Below, piece by piece: positions 32,565 through 40,258 of a stretch of DNA of 51,113 bases. The stretch is from Caproicibacter fermentans. GTDB taxonomy: Bacteria; Bacillota; Clostridia; Oscillospirales; Acutalibacteraceae. The position numbers were made by a program, and so were the translations under genes. The notes below the pieces were generated by a model. The model worked only from the letters and a program-made list of their open reading frames with translations. It was not told where the DNA came from and made no database searches. Each line of letters begins with the position of its first letter. Position 1 is the stretch's first letter. The stretch lies in contig NZ_VWXL01000002.1 of the NCBI RefSeq assembly GCF_009746625.1, positions 1-51,113 on the forward strand. The letters run 5' to 3'.

Positions 32565-34052
32565 ATGACGAATATCCCTGAAGTAAAGCTTGGAATTATC
32601 GCAGTAAGCCGCGACTGCTTTATCATCTCGCTTTCCGAAAAGAGAAGAAAAGCGATTGTGGATTCCTATACGGCGAACTACGGCGCCATTTACGAAGCGA
32701 AAACAACAGTGGAAAACGAGCGGGATATGCTGAAAGCCGTTGAGGAAGTCAAGGCGGCCGGCTGCAATGCCCTGGTGGTGTTTTTAGGCAATTTCGGCCC
32801 CGAAACGCCCGAAACCCTGATCGCCAAATACTTTGACGGTCCGGTCATGTACGTTGCTGCCGCGGAAGAAACGGGAAAAGACCTGATTAACGGCAGAGGC
32901 GACGCCTATTGCGGCATGCTCAACTGTTCCTATAACCTCGGCTTGCGCCACCTTACGGCGGTTATTCCGGAGTACCCGGTCGGTACGGCGGATGATCTAG
33001 CGGGGAGCATTGCGAAATTTGTCCCGGCGGCTCGCGCGCTGATCGGCGTAAAGTCGCTCAAAATTATCACGTTCGGTCCCCGTCCGCAGGATTTCTTTGC
33101 CTGCAACGCGCCGATTCAGCCGCTTTACGACCTCGGCGTTGAAGTACAGGAAAATTCGGAGCTCGATCTTCTGGTTGCCTACCGCGCTCACAAGGACGAT
33201 TCCCGCATCCCCGGAGTTGTGGCTGATATGGCCGCGGAGCTCGGCGTGGACGGGAACCATTACCCGGATCTTCTGCCGCGCATGGCGCAGTTTGAACTCA
33301 CCCTGCTCGACTGGGCGAAGGATAATTTGGGCTCGAGAAAATATGTGGCCTTCGCGGACAAATGCTGGCCGGCTTTCCCGAAGGAATTCGGGTTTGAGCC
33401 CTGCTACGTGAACAGCCGTCTGACCTCCCGCGGAATTCCTGTGGCCTGTGAAGTGGATCTCTACGGCGCTTTGAGCGAATACATCGGAGCCTGCGTGACG
33501 GAAGACGCCGTCACTCTGCTGGATATCAACAACAGCGTGCCAAATGACCTTTATGAATCCGATGTCGCCGGGAAGTATCCCTATACGCTGAAGGATACCT
33601 TCATGGGCTTCCACTGCGGCAACACTCCGTTCTGCAAGCTTTCCAAAGGCGCGGCGGTCAAATATCAGCTGATCCAGAACCGTCTGCTTGAAAACGGAGG
33701 AACACCCGATTTTACCCGCGGCACGCTGGAGGGCGACATCGCCCCCGGAGAGATCACGTTTTTCCGCCTGCAGGGCAGCGCGGAAGGCAGGCTGACCTCG
33801 TACATCGCGCAGGGAGAGGTTCTTCCTGTTGCCACCCGCTCCTTCGGCGGAATCGGCATTTTCGCCATTCCGGAAATGGGCCGATTTTACCGCCATGTTC
33901 TGATTGAACGGCATTTCCCGCATCACGGCGCCGTGGCCTTTGCCCACGCGGGCAGCGCGCTGTTTACGGTGTTCCGCGCGCTCGGCGTCCCGGAGATCGC
34001 TTTCAATCAGCCGAAGGGATTGCTTTATAAAACCGAAAATCCGTTTGAATAA
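32565..34052 (+). CDS. L-fucose/L-arabinose isomerase-family enzyme
   Basis: The 495-residue product has the three-domain layout of the fucose/arabinose isomerase fold. Metal-binding candidates are E296 (in CEVDLYGALSEY), D320 (LLDINNS) and H350 (FHCGNTPF), the order expected in this superfamily. AAAGGAG precedes the ATG. It would interconvert an aldose and a ketose using Mn2+; with the XylB-like kinase downstream in metabolism, an aldopentose such as D-arabinose, D-xylose or a deoxyhexose is plausible. It is the last gene of the DUF4867-kinase-isomerase operon. Confidence 0.8.
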   Translation: MTNIPEVKLGIIAVSRDCFIISLSEKRRKAIVDSYTANYGAIYEAKTTVENERDMLKAVEEVKAAGCNALVVFLGNFGPETPETLIAKYFDGPVMYVAAAEETGKDLINGRGDAYCGMLNCSYNLGLRHLTAVIPEYPVGTADDLAGSIAKFVPAARALIGVKSLKIITFGPRPQDFFACNAPIQPLYDLGVEVQENSELDLLVAYRAHKDDSRIPGVVADMAAELGVDGNHYPDLLPRMAQFELTLLDWAKDNLGSRKYVAFADKCWPAFPKEFGFEPCYVNSRLTSRGIPVACEVDLYGALSEYIGACVTEDAVTLLDINNSVPNDLYESDVAGKYPYTLKDTFMGFHCGNTPFCKLSKGAAVKYQLIQNRLLENGGTPDFTRGTLEGDIAPGEITFFRLQGSAEGRLTSYIAQGEVLPVATRSFGGIGIFAIPEMGRFYRHVLIERHFPHHGAVAFAHAGSALFTVFRALGVPEIAFNQPKGLLYKTENPFE

Positions 34053-34446
34053 AAAGGCTGCCGCTCTGGTCTCCGCCTCGGGGACATGAACGGCGGAACC
34101 TGAGATTGCCCTATCGCTCTTCAAAATAATGTTGCCCCTGATTTATCGGATGCGCTCTTTGCGTTCCGCCGAGTCGGGGACAACGGCTTTTTTGCCTTTC
34201 CGCGAGGGGGCTGCTGCGACACAGCCAAAGAGAAGCGTGAAAGAGCAGAAGTTCAAACCCGCAGGAATACCGGGCTGCTTTTCTACTGGCTCAGCTTTCG
34301 GGGTTCAGGTCAAAATACAAGCATAACACTGCTTACAGCAATTCCGCTTTAATTGCCAAGACGTATTCCTCCCCCGCCGAAGGCGGGGGAGGAATACAAA
34401 CACAGTGCAAAATTAACTGGAAATGCTGTAGAAAGGCAAGTGAAAA
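34053..34446. other. Intergenic region with degenerate sequence
   Basis: No credible gene is seen. Weak GC-rich pairing follows the isomerase stop, including GCCG/CGGC before TTTTTT near 34170-34195, which could terminate the operon. The dominant feature is a perfect 16-bp hairpin at 34363-34397, listed separately. Confidence 0.5.
34363..34397. other. Perfect 16-bp hairpin with GAA loop
   Basis: GTATTCCTCCCCCGCC (34363-34378) is followed by GAA and then its exact complement (34382-34397). No T-run follows on either strand. It may be a bidirectional terminator for the converging isomerase and LysR genes or a REP-like palindrome. Confidence 0.7.
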
Positions 34447-35349
34447 TTACTTCACTATTTCATTTTTATGATAAAGCGTTTCTTCAAACTTTCTTGCCGC
34501 GATGCTTAAAAAACGCCGGTCATCCCGCACCAGGCAGATGGCTCGTTTCGGAATTGTTTCCGCCAGGGAAATGCGGAAGATGTCGCCTCGTGCAAGCGAA
34601 TCTTTTGCCAGATCTTCCGGTAAAAATCCGATTCCAAGGTTGTTCTTTATCAAGGGCAGCACCTGATCGGTTGTGGCCGCCTCGGTGTCGGGCTGAAGGG
34701 TTAATCCGTGTTCCAGAAACAATTGGTTATAGAACTCAAAAGTCATTGTATTCTTTTCCAGACAGATCAGCGGATATTTTTCCAATTCCCGCAAGTGAAT
34801 GTTTTTTCCCGCGAGGAAAGCGAATTGAGGTCCTCCAACCAGAACTTCTTCAAAATATTTCAAAGGAATTTCCCGCAGTGTCCTGTCAACGCCGGTCGGC
34901 GTAGTTACCACGGCAAGATCAACAAGACCGTTTTTCAGCGCGGCCACGGCCTGAGGCGTGGACTGGTTCGAGATCCGGATCCGTATTCCGGGAAACGATT
35001 GGTGAAAACTGCTCAACTTTTCCAGCAAAAGGCCATACAGGGCCGTTTCACTTGCGCCGATGGAAAGAATCCCGCTTTGCAGGTTTTTGTCACCCGCTAA
35101 TTCTTCTTCCCCTGTTCGAATCTGTTCGTAGGCAATGGCGATATGCGCATACAGACGTTCTCCCTCTGGAGTCAGCGTCACGCCCCGATTTGTCCGAAAA
35201 AAAAGTTTGCACCCCAGCTCACTTTCCAGATGGTTCATGCCGCGGGTGATGTTCGGCTGGCTGTTCAGCAAAATATTCGCGGCTTTTGTAAAGCTCTGGT
35301 ATCGGGCGACGTAATAGAAAATCCGATAGTAGTCATAATTTGCACTCAT
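34447..35349 (-). CDS. LysR-family transcriptional regulator
   Basis: This predicted protein has 300 residues, starting at ATG 35349 (minus strand), with CAGGAG seven bases upstream; the longer frame to 35544 lacks a ribosome binding site. The N-terminal helix-turn-helix is standard (FYYVARYQSFTKAANILLNSQPNITRGMNHLE). The LysR effector-binding domain follows (SIGASETALYGLLLEKL, IRIRISNQSTPQAV, PLIKNNLGIGFLPEDLA). It is divergent from the genes at 35486 and 35881 and presumably controls them. Its effector is unknown. Confidence 0.85.
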   Translation of the reverse strand: MSANYDYYRIFYYVARYQSFTKAANILLNSQPNITRGMNHLESELGCKLFFRTNRGVTLTPEGERLYAHIAIAYEQIRTGEEELAGDKNLQSGILSIGASETALYGLLLEKLSSFHQSFPGIRIRISNQSTPQAVAALKNGLVDLAVVTTPTGVDRTLREIPLKYFEEVLVGGPQFAFLAGKNIHLRELEKYPLICLEKNTMTFEFYNQLFLEHGLTLQPDTEAATTDQVLPLIKNNLGIGFLPEDLAKDSLARGDIFRISLAETIPKRAICLVRDDRRFLSIAARKFEETLYHKNEIVK

Positions 35350-35400
35350 CTTTCGCTCCTGATATATCAAATCATTATAGTCGGTATGTCGAATATACTT

Positions 35401-35429
35401 TTCACATTTTTTTGTGCTTCCAGTATAAT
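35401..35429 (+). promoter_or_regulatory. Promoter of the PQ-loop-like/kinase-like gene pair
   Basis: TTCACA (35401-35406) and TATAAT (35424-35429) are spaced by 17 bases, upstream of the ATG at 35486. The adjacent sequence has GTAT-N7-ATAC (about 35382-35396), a dyad of the kind LysR proteins bind. Confidence 0.55.
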
Positions 35430-35485
35430 GGAGTCGTTGCAAAAGTACAAGTAAATTTTTAAGAAGAGAATGGAGCAACGAAGCA

Positions 35486-35824
35486 ATGAATTTGTTGGAA
35501 GCACTCATGATCCTGTGTTTTGGGCTTTCATGGCCCATTTCCATCTACCGTTCCTATACAGCCAGAACCGCGAAAGGAAAAAGCCTTTTCTTTGAGGTCT
35601 TCTTATGGATCGGCTATGTATTTGGGATCATACGGGAATTTATGCAGTTCTCGTCAGGAGAAGGATTGGACTTCCTTTTCTATTTGGGCTGGATTTTCTA
35701 TTTTCTTAATATCGCTGAAATTACGATTGATATGGTGCTGTATGTTCGCAATGTCAGGCTGGATAGGGAACGGGAAACAAAGCTGGAAAATGAAGTTGCA
35801 AAAGAAGAAAATGCGATAGACTAA
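35486..35824 (+). CDS. Small three-helix membrane protein (PQ-loop/SemiSWEET-like)
   Basis: The 112-residue protein has three predicted membrane helices (about residues 5-22, 38-57 and 65-88) and a charged C-terminal tail. The segment GLSWPISIYRSYTARTAKGKSLFF resembles the PQ-loop turn seen in SemiSWEET and related small transporters, although the PQ dipeptide itself is not exact. It is divergent from LysR and precedes the cytidylate-kinase-like gene by 56 bases. A transport or sensory role is possible, not established. Confidence 0.6.
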   Translation: MNLLEALMILCFGLSWPISIYRSYTARTAKGKSLFFEVFLWIGYVFGIIREFMQFSSGEGLDFLFYLGWIFYFLNIAEITIDMVLYVRNVRLDRERETKLENEVAKEENAID

Positions 35825-35880
35825 TCATTTTGGCGGAGGAGCCGCAAATATTGATCTTATGGTAAGGGAGCGCATCGATT

Positions 35881-36507
35881 GTGGGAAAACAACGCTATGT
35901 GGTAACGATCAGCCACCAGCTCGGATGTGGAGGAGCGTACATCGGGCAAAAACTTTCAGAAGAATTTAACATCCCATTTGTGGACCGCGACATTTTGAAA
36001 CAGGTAGCCGATGAGCTTCATCTGGCGGAAGAGGATTTGGAGCACCGCGACGGACGACTGTCTTCCGTGTGGGAGAAGCTTACGCAACAGTTGTATACCG
36101 TACCGGCTGCAGGATGGATTCCGCAGTATCACCCAAGCGATAAGGAACTGTTCTACCTGGAGTCGGAATATATTCTCAAAATTGCCGAGAAGACTTCGGC
36201 GGTAATTTTAGGGCGGGCGGGACGATATGTTCTGAGAGAGAGCCCGAGACATGTGAAGATTTTTGTTACGGCTGAATTGCCGGAACGCATTGAGCGCGTT
36301 GCTTCCCTGTTTCAGATTTCCAAAGAGGCGGCAAAAGAAAAGATCGAAGAGAACGATCGGCAGAGGATCGCTTACAATCGAGCGTTCACTAAGTCCGATC
36401 GCCTTGATGTCCGTCTTTATGATCTGGCAGTCAATACGTCATCTTTGGGACTGGACTGCGCCGCACATATGGCGTCAGAGTGCATCCACGCCAAATTGGC
36501 TATATAG
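35881..36507 (+). CDS. Cytidylate-kinase-like family protein
   Basis: The 208-residue product starts at GTG 35881, with AGGGAG upstream. The N-terminal ISHQLGCGGAYIGQKLSEEFNIPFVDRDIL matches the cytidylate-kinase-2 family: a modified P-loop (GCGGAYIG) followed by the conserved DRDI. AVILGRAGRYVLRESP and VFVTAELPERIERV fit the nucleoside-monophosphate-kinase fold. Members of this family are common in Clostridia and often paired with membrane proteins; their true substrates are not settled. It is likely co-transcribed with the PQ-loop-like gene and terminated by the hairpin at 36706. Confidence 0.75.
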   Translation: MGKQRYVVTISHQLGCGGAYIGQKLSEEFNIPFVDRDILKQVADELHLAEEDLEHRDGRLSSVWEKLTQQLYTVPAAGWIPQYHPSDKELFYLESEYILKIAEKTSAVILGRAGRYVLRESPRHVKIFVTAELPERIERVASLFQISKEAAKEKIEENDRQRIAYNRAFTKSDRLDVRLYDLAVNTSSLGLDCAAHMASECIHAKLAI

Positions 36508-37040
36508 GACGCCCTCGGTCTGCCAATCCGGGCAACTCAGGAACTGCTATGCACATATGGAAAAGCGCGGTTCCCGGTATCTTCAATTCTCCAATTTCAA
36601 CGCCGTCGAGTACGTCTGTCATGGAAATCCGGTTTTTGCCGCTCACCTCGCAATGAAACGTGCAAAATCCATGAGGCAAGAACTAAAACAGAATGAAGGT
36701 AGATACGCCTCTGATGTCATGCTGGCATCAGAGGCGACGCTGTTTTTAAGTAATGGTTTGTTGCATTCAATACGAATAAAAATTCAAGGCAAGCGGCCTG
36801 AAAACACGTACGGCTACCTTCTGTTTGAATTGACAGTTTTTTCTTCCTGCTGTACAATTTAAGAAGAAAACACTGCCAATCAAGTCATGTAGGTTACGAA
36901 CGGGATTATCCGCAGAATTGTGCAAAACGCGGCTCTATGAGGCGGAAGAATTTGACCTTGAAGAGGGGCATATTTTATTGCGCGGCGCCCAAGCTTTAGA
37001 CAAGTCCATCACAAAAGGAATTAGATCTATTTAATATCAG
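36508..37040. other. Gene-poor stretch with remnants
   Basis: No intact gene is seen. A short minus-strand coding-like segment (about 36520-36655) contains RISMTDVLDGVEIGELKIPG with no start, and on the plus strand 36898-37034 reads LSAELCKTRLYEAEEFDLEE, which faintly resembles a tyrosine recombinase core. Both look like decayed fragments. A clear terminator lies at 36706-36746. Confidence 0.4.
36706..36746 (+). terminator. Rho-independent terminator
   Basis: CGCCTCTGATG (36706-36716) pairs perfectly with CATCAGAGGCG (36726-36736) over a 9-base loop, followed by ACGCTGTTTTT. It probably terminates transcripts from the 35486-36507 gene pair, with about 200 bases of untranslated 3' sequence. 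Confidence 0.75.
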
Positions 37041-37054
37041 TAATAATATTATTA
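37041..37054. promoter_or_regulatory. Palindrome upstream of the Fur/Zur gene
   Basis: TAATAATATTATTA is a perfect 14-base palindrome about 18 bases before the TTG start at 37072. It is AT-only, so chance is possible, but it is placed where a Fur-family autoregulatory site would be. Confidence 0.35.
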
Positions 37055-37071
37055 TATAAGAGGTGAAAAAC

Positions 37072-37509
37072 TTGCCAAACCAAACGGAAATTGAAAAATT
37101 GTTGAAAAATAGAAATATAAAAAGGACAAGAACAAGAATTCTTGTCCTTGAAATTTTGAAAGATTCATCACCAAAAACAGTTGATGAAATTTTTTCTGCT
37201 TTATATCAAAATAATGCTAAACTCAGTTTATCTACTGTTTATCGGACTTGCGAAACGCTGACAGGAAAGGGCATCCTGTTAAAAATGAATTTAACGGATG
37301 ACGGTGTGGCCAGATATGAGTACATGAAGTCTGAACACACCCATCATGCGATTTGCCTCGGCTGTAATAAAATCATGCCAATTGATGACTGTCCTTACGG
37401 TCAATTTGATCTGATCATGAAATCAAAATATGGATTCAACGTAAAAAGTCACCACATTGAGATCTATGGATATTGTAAGGAATGCAGTCAAAAGGATGAA
37501 AAAAAGTAA
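37072..37509 (+). CDS. zur: Fur-family metal regulator, probably Zur
   Basis: This predicted protein has 145 residues. TTG at 37072 is preferred, with AGAGGTG at good distance; GTG 37063 lies inside that ribosome binding site. The N-terminal winged helix is typical (KRTRTRILVLEILKDS, then LSLSTVYRTCETL). The metal-sensing part contains HTHHAICLGC and a second CxxC pair (CKECS) forming the structural zinc site. Its position next to znuABC, with Zur-like boxes in the zinc genes, points to Zur rather than Fur or PerR. With zinc bound it should repress the uptake genes. Confidence 0.8.
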   Translation: MPNQTEIEKLLKNRNIKRTRTRILVLEILKDSSPKTVDEIFSALYQNNAKLSLSTVYRTCETLTGKGILLKMNLTDDGVARYEYMKSEHTHHAICLGCNKIMPIDDCPYGQFDLIMKSKYGFNVKSHHIEIYGYCKECSQKDEKK

Positions 37510-37557
37510 TATATCGCTCATTTCCGCCTAAGACAGGCGAGGAAAACGCCGCATTTT

Positions 37558-38370
37558 TTACGATGTTTTAATTTTTACTTGTGATGCTATTCTTCTGACT
37601 AAAATGACAACCACAAGTACAACTACTGAAACAAGGGCTGTAAATCCCCCGGGCGCAACGTTTAAATCGTATGAAATAAATAGTCCGGATAAAATGTCTA
37701 CAACGCTGAACACGATGGAAAAAGCAAGGGTCAATTTAAAACCTTTCCCGAGCTGCAGCGCAGTAGCCACCGGAAGAGCAATCATGGAACTTAAAACAAG
37801 GACGCCAACAATACGGATGGAGACTGAAATCGCCGATGCAACAAGGATTGAAAACACATAGTTAATCAATTTAACTTTTACACCCGCTATTTTAGCGGCT
37901 TCTTCATCATACGCAATATAGAGCATTTGATTGTAAAGAAAAATGAGTGTTAATACGGATATCATACTGAGAACAAGTACGGTGATCATGTCAAACTCAG
38001 TAACAGTCAGAACGCTTCCGAACAAAAAGGAATCCGCGTTGGCGTGAAGCTTTCCGGAACTGATGATTGTAATGGCAATGCCCACGCTGAGGGACAGCAC
38101 GATCGTTAAAATCAAATCGGTATACTTTTTTAAATAAGTTCGCAGAAATTCAATCAAAGCGCCGCAGATCGAAGTAAAGATAAAAGCGCCCAGGACCGGG
38201 CTCTGATCACATAATAATCCGATTGTGATACCGGCAAGGGACGCATGCGATAAAGTATCTCCTATCATGGAATACCGCCGGAGTACCAGAAAAATTCCGA
38301 TGCATGGACAAAGTATGGAAATGAAAACAGATACAAATAGAGCGTTTTGCATGAAACTATAGTTTAACAT
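37558..38370 (-). CDS. znuB: Zinc ABC transporter permease (ZnuB-like)
   Basis: The 270-residue hydrophobic protein has about eight membrane helices and the ABC-3 permease pattern: LRRYSMIGDTLSHASLAGI, a cytoplasmic loop DEEAAKIAGVKVKLINY, and VLVLSSMIALPVATALQLGKG. It lies downstream of the ATPase gene on the minus strand, 15 bases away. It would form the membrane channel for zinc uptake with ZnuA and ZnuC. Confidence 0.85.
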   Translation of the reverse strand: MLNYSFMQNALFVSVFISILCPCIGIFLVLRRYSMIGDTLSHASLAGITIGLLCDQSPVLGAFIFTSICGALIEFLRTYLKKYTDLILTIVLSLSVGIAITIISSGKLHANADSFLFGSVLTVTEFDMITVLVLSMISVLTLIFLYNQMLYIAYDEEAAKIAGVKVKLINYVFSILVASAISVSIRIVGVLVLSSMIALPVATALQLGKGFKLTLAFSIVFSVVDILSGLFISYDLNVAPGGFTALVSVVVLVVVILVRRIASQVKIKTS

Positions 38371-38385
38371 TCTAGAGAATCCTTC

Positions 38386-39054
38386 CTATTGTTCGTTCTT
38401 TAAGAATTCAGCCGTATATTTTTCGGGCGTGCAAAGGTGGCCTTTCCCGCCGCTCAGATGATAAATAAGCGTAGAATTTGAAATGGCAGCATCAAGATTG
38501 TGTTCGACTGAGACAATCGTGATGCCGTTTTTTTTATTGATTTCTTTCAGAAAACGATAGACTTCCTTTTGACTGCCGATGTCCACACCTGTAGACGGTT
38601 CATCTAAAATGAGCAGGTCCGGTTTTCCCATCAACGCCCGTGCAATAAATATTTTCTGGCATTGCCCTCCCGAAAGTGTTCCCATCAAAGAATCCATAAA
38701 GGGATTCATTCCGACTCTGTCTAAGACTTCAAGGATTGCCTCTTTATTTTTGATTTTTAAGAGTCTTCTGTAGGCATTGAGCATTTCATAAACCGTTATA
38801 GGAAAATTAGCGTTTGAAAAATCATTTTTTTGAGGCACATAACCAATATGGTCTGCATTTGTAACGATGGTGCCTTTTGTCGGTTTTAATAATTTCAAAA
38901 TTAGTTTCATAAGTGTGCTTTTGCCGCAGCCGTTTTCACCTAATATCGAGATGTAGTCGCCATCTTTAATCTCAAAATCAATTCCATCCAGTATATAGGG
39001 CGCCGAAACGGTATAGGAAAAGTATAATCCTTTCGCCTGAATCGTTAAAAACAC
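38386..39054 (-). CDS. znuC: Zinc ABC transporter ATP-binding protein (ZnuC-like)
   Basis: The 222-residue protein has Walker A GENGCGKST (residues about 35-45), the Q-loop region GYVPQKND, signature LSGGQCQK and Walker B LLILDEPSTGVD, followed by the switch His in VSVEHN. The start is GTG at 39054, with AAAGGA upstream at short spacing. Gene order and the shared Zur box support zinc; manganese uptake systems have the same architecture. Confidence 0.85.
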   Translation of the reverse strand: MFLTIQAKGLYFSYTVSAPYILDGIDFEIKDGDYISILGENGCGKSTLMKLILKLLKPTKGTIVTNADHIGYVPQKNDFSNANFPITVYEMLNAYRRLLKIKNKEAILEVLDRVGMNPFMDSLMGTLSGGQCQKIFIARALMGKPDLLILDEPSTGVDIGSQKEVYRFLKEINKKNGITIVSVEHNLDAAISNSTLIYHLSGGKGHLCTPEKYTAEFLKNEQ

Positions 39055-39083
39055 CGTCCTTTTAATTTAATGTAATTTTTTCC

Positions 39084-39137
39084 TTGACAAAGTAACTGTA
39101 ATAAGATTATTATAAATGCAAATGATAATCATTTGCA
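39084..39137. promoter_or_regulatory. Zur-type box with overlapping divergent promoters
   Basis: The plus-strand promoter toward znuA is TTGACA (39084-39089) with TATTAT (39108-39113), an 18-base spacer. A perfect palindrome follows at once: arms TGCAAATGAT (39117-39126) and ATCATTTGCA (39128-39137) around a central A. On the minus strand TTGCAA (39137-39132) and TATAAT 18 bases further form the znuC promoter. The box therefore covers the minus -35 and spacer and the plus start site, so one bound dimer could shut both. Confidence 0.8.
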
Positions 39138-39162
39138 AGTAAAACTTGGAGGTTGAGCAAAA

Positions 39163-40104
39163 ATGTTAAAAAAAACTGTTGCCTTGTTATTAAGTTTGTT
39201 TATCATTCCGGCCTTTTCCGCCTGCGGCAGTACGAATAACAAGATCGCCGCAAGCAGTACCGCCGGTCAGGTAAGCACTGCTTTAAGCAAAAAGGTAAAA
39301 GTATCTGTAACGTTCAACGCAATGAAAGAATTTACAGAAGCTGTCGGTAAAGAGAAAGTGGAAATTTCGACCATTATACCGGACGGCACGGAACCGCACG
39401 ATTTTGAGCCGAAAGCGAAGGATCTTACCGGGCTAAGCTCCGCGCAAGTTTTTGTATACAGCGGGTTTGGCATGGAATCTTGGGCGGATAAAGCAATTGA
39501 AGCGGCCGATAATAAAAATCTGGTTGCGGTGGAAGCTTCCAAAGGAGCGACACCGATCCAAAATACAGATACCGATGAAATCAAGGAGCACGGGCAATAT
39601 GATCCCCATATTTGGATCAGTCTGAAAGGCGCTGAAACAGAGGCAAAGAACATCCGCGATGGATTAGTTAAGGCAGATCCGTCATCCGCAGACTACTTTA
39701 AGCAAAACTGTGACAGTTTCATTTCGCAGTTGGAAAGTTTGTATTCAGAATACAACACCAAATTTCACGACGCCAAAAACAGGAGCTTTGTGACCGGTCA
39801 TGCCGCTTTTGCCTATTTATGCAGGGATTTTGGATTAAAGCAAAACAGCGTTGAAGACGTATTTGCAGAGGGGGAACCCAGTGCGCAGAAATTGGCTGGA
39901 CTGGTGGATTACTGTAAGAAGAACAACGTAAAAACAATTTTTGTTGAGGATATGGTCAGTCCTGCCGTTTCTCAAACACTTGCCAATCAGATCGGCGCAA
40001 AGGTGGAACAGATTTATACCATTGAAAGCGGGGAAGATCATAAGACCTACCTGGAACGAATGAAGTCAAATCTGAATGAAATATATGACAGCCTCAGCCG
40101 GTAA
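39163..40104 (+). CDS. znuA: Zinc ABC transporter substrate-binding lipoprotein (ZnuA/AdcA-like)
   Basis: The 313-residue protein has a signal peptide ending in a lipobox (AFSAC). Metal ligands fit the cluster A-I fold: H79 (EPHDFEP), H149 (YDPHIWI), H213 (TGHAAF) and an acidic residue in VEDM (E262/D263). It lacks the His-rich loop common in many ZnuA proteins. GGAGG precedes the ATG. It should bind zinc outside the membrane and deliver it to ZnuBC, which are encoded divergently; the Zur box overlaps its promoter. Confidence 0.85.
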   Translation: MLKKTVALLLSLFIIPAFSACGSTNNKIAASSTAGQVSTALSKKVKVSVTFNAMKEFTEAVGKEKVEISTIIPDGTEPHDFEPKAKDLTGLSSAQVFVYSGFGMESWADKAIEAADNKNLVAVEASKGATPIQNTDTDEIKEHGQYDPHIWISLKGAETEAKNIRDGLVKADPSSADYFKQNCDSFISQLESLYSEYNTKFHDAKNRSFVTGHAAFAYLCRDFGLKQNSVEDVFAEGEPSAQKLAGLVDYCKKNNVKTIFVEDMVSPAVSQTLANQIGAKVEQIYTIESGEDHKTYLERMKSNLNEIYDSLSR

Positions 40105-40128
40105 AACAACCGACATTATCTTAAAAAA

Positions 40129-40172
40129 TAGAAGAGTGCCGTAAGTGTGTGCTATGCTTTCGGTTCTCTTTT
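40129..40172 (+). terminator. Probable terminator after znuA
   Basis: AGAGTGCCG can pair with CGGTTCTCT across a long loop, with G-T and mismatch positions, and a T-run (TTTTT) follows directly. The imperfect stem makes this a moderate call. Confidence 0.4.
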
Positions 40173-40258
40173 TGTATTTTCTGGCTTGATCATTCAGGCA
40201 GTGATCGTCATATCCTGTTTTAAGAGGACATAGATTATTGAAAAAGGATGTGACAAAA

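Noticed and set aside
32997-34124. 375-codon frame opposite the isomerase gene
   Set aside because: Antisense shadow with no conserved features.
36898-37034. Tyrosine recombinase gene fragment upstream of zur
   Set aside because: Only a faint resemblance over about 20 residues with no catalytic motif; left as unassigned debris.
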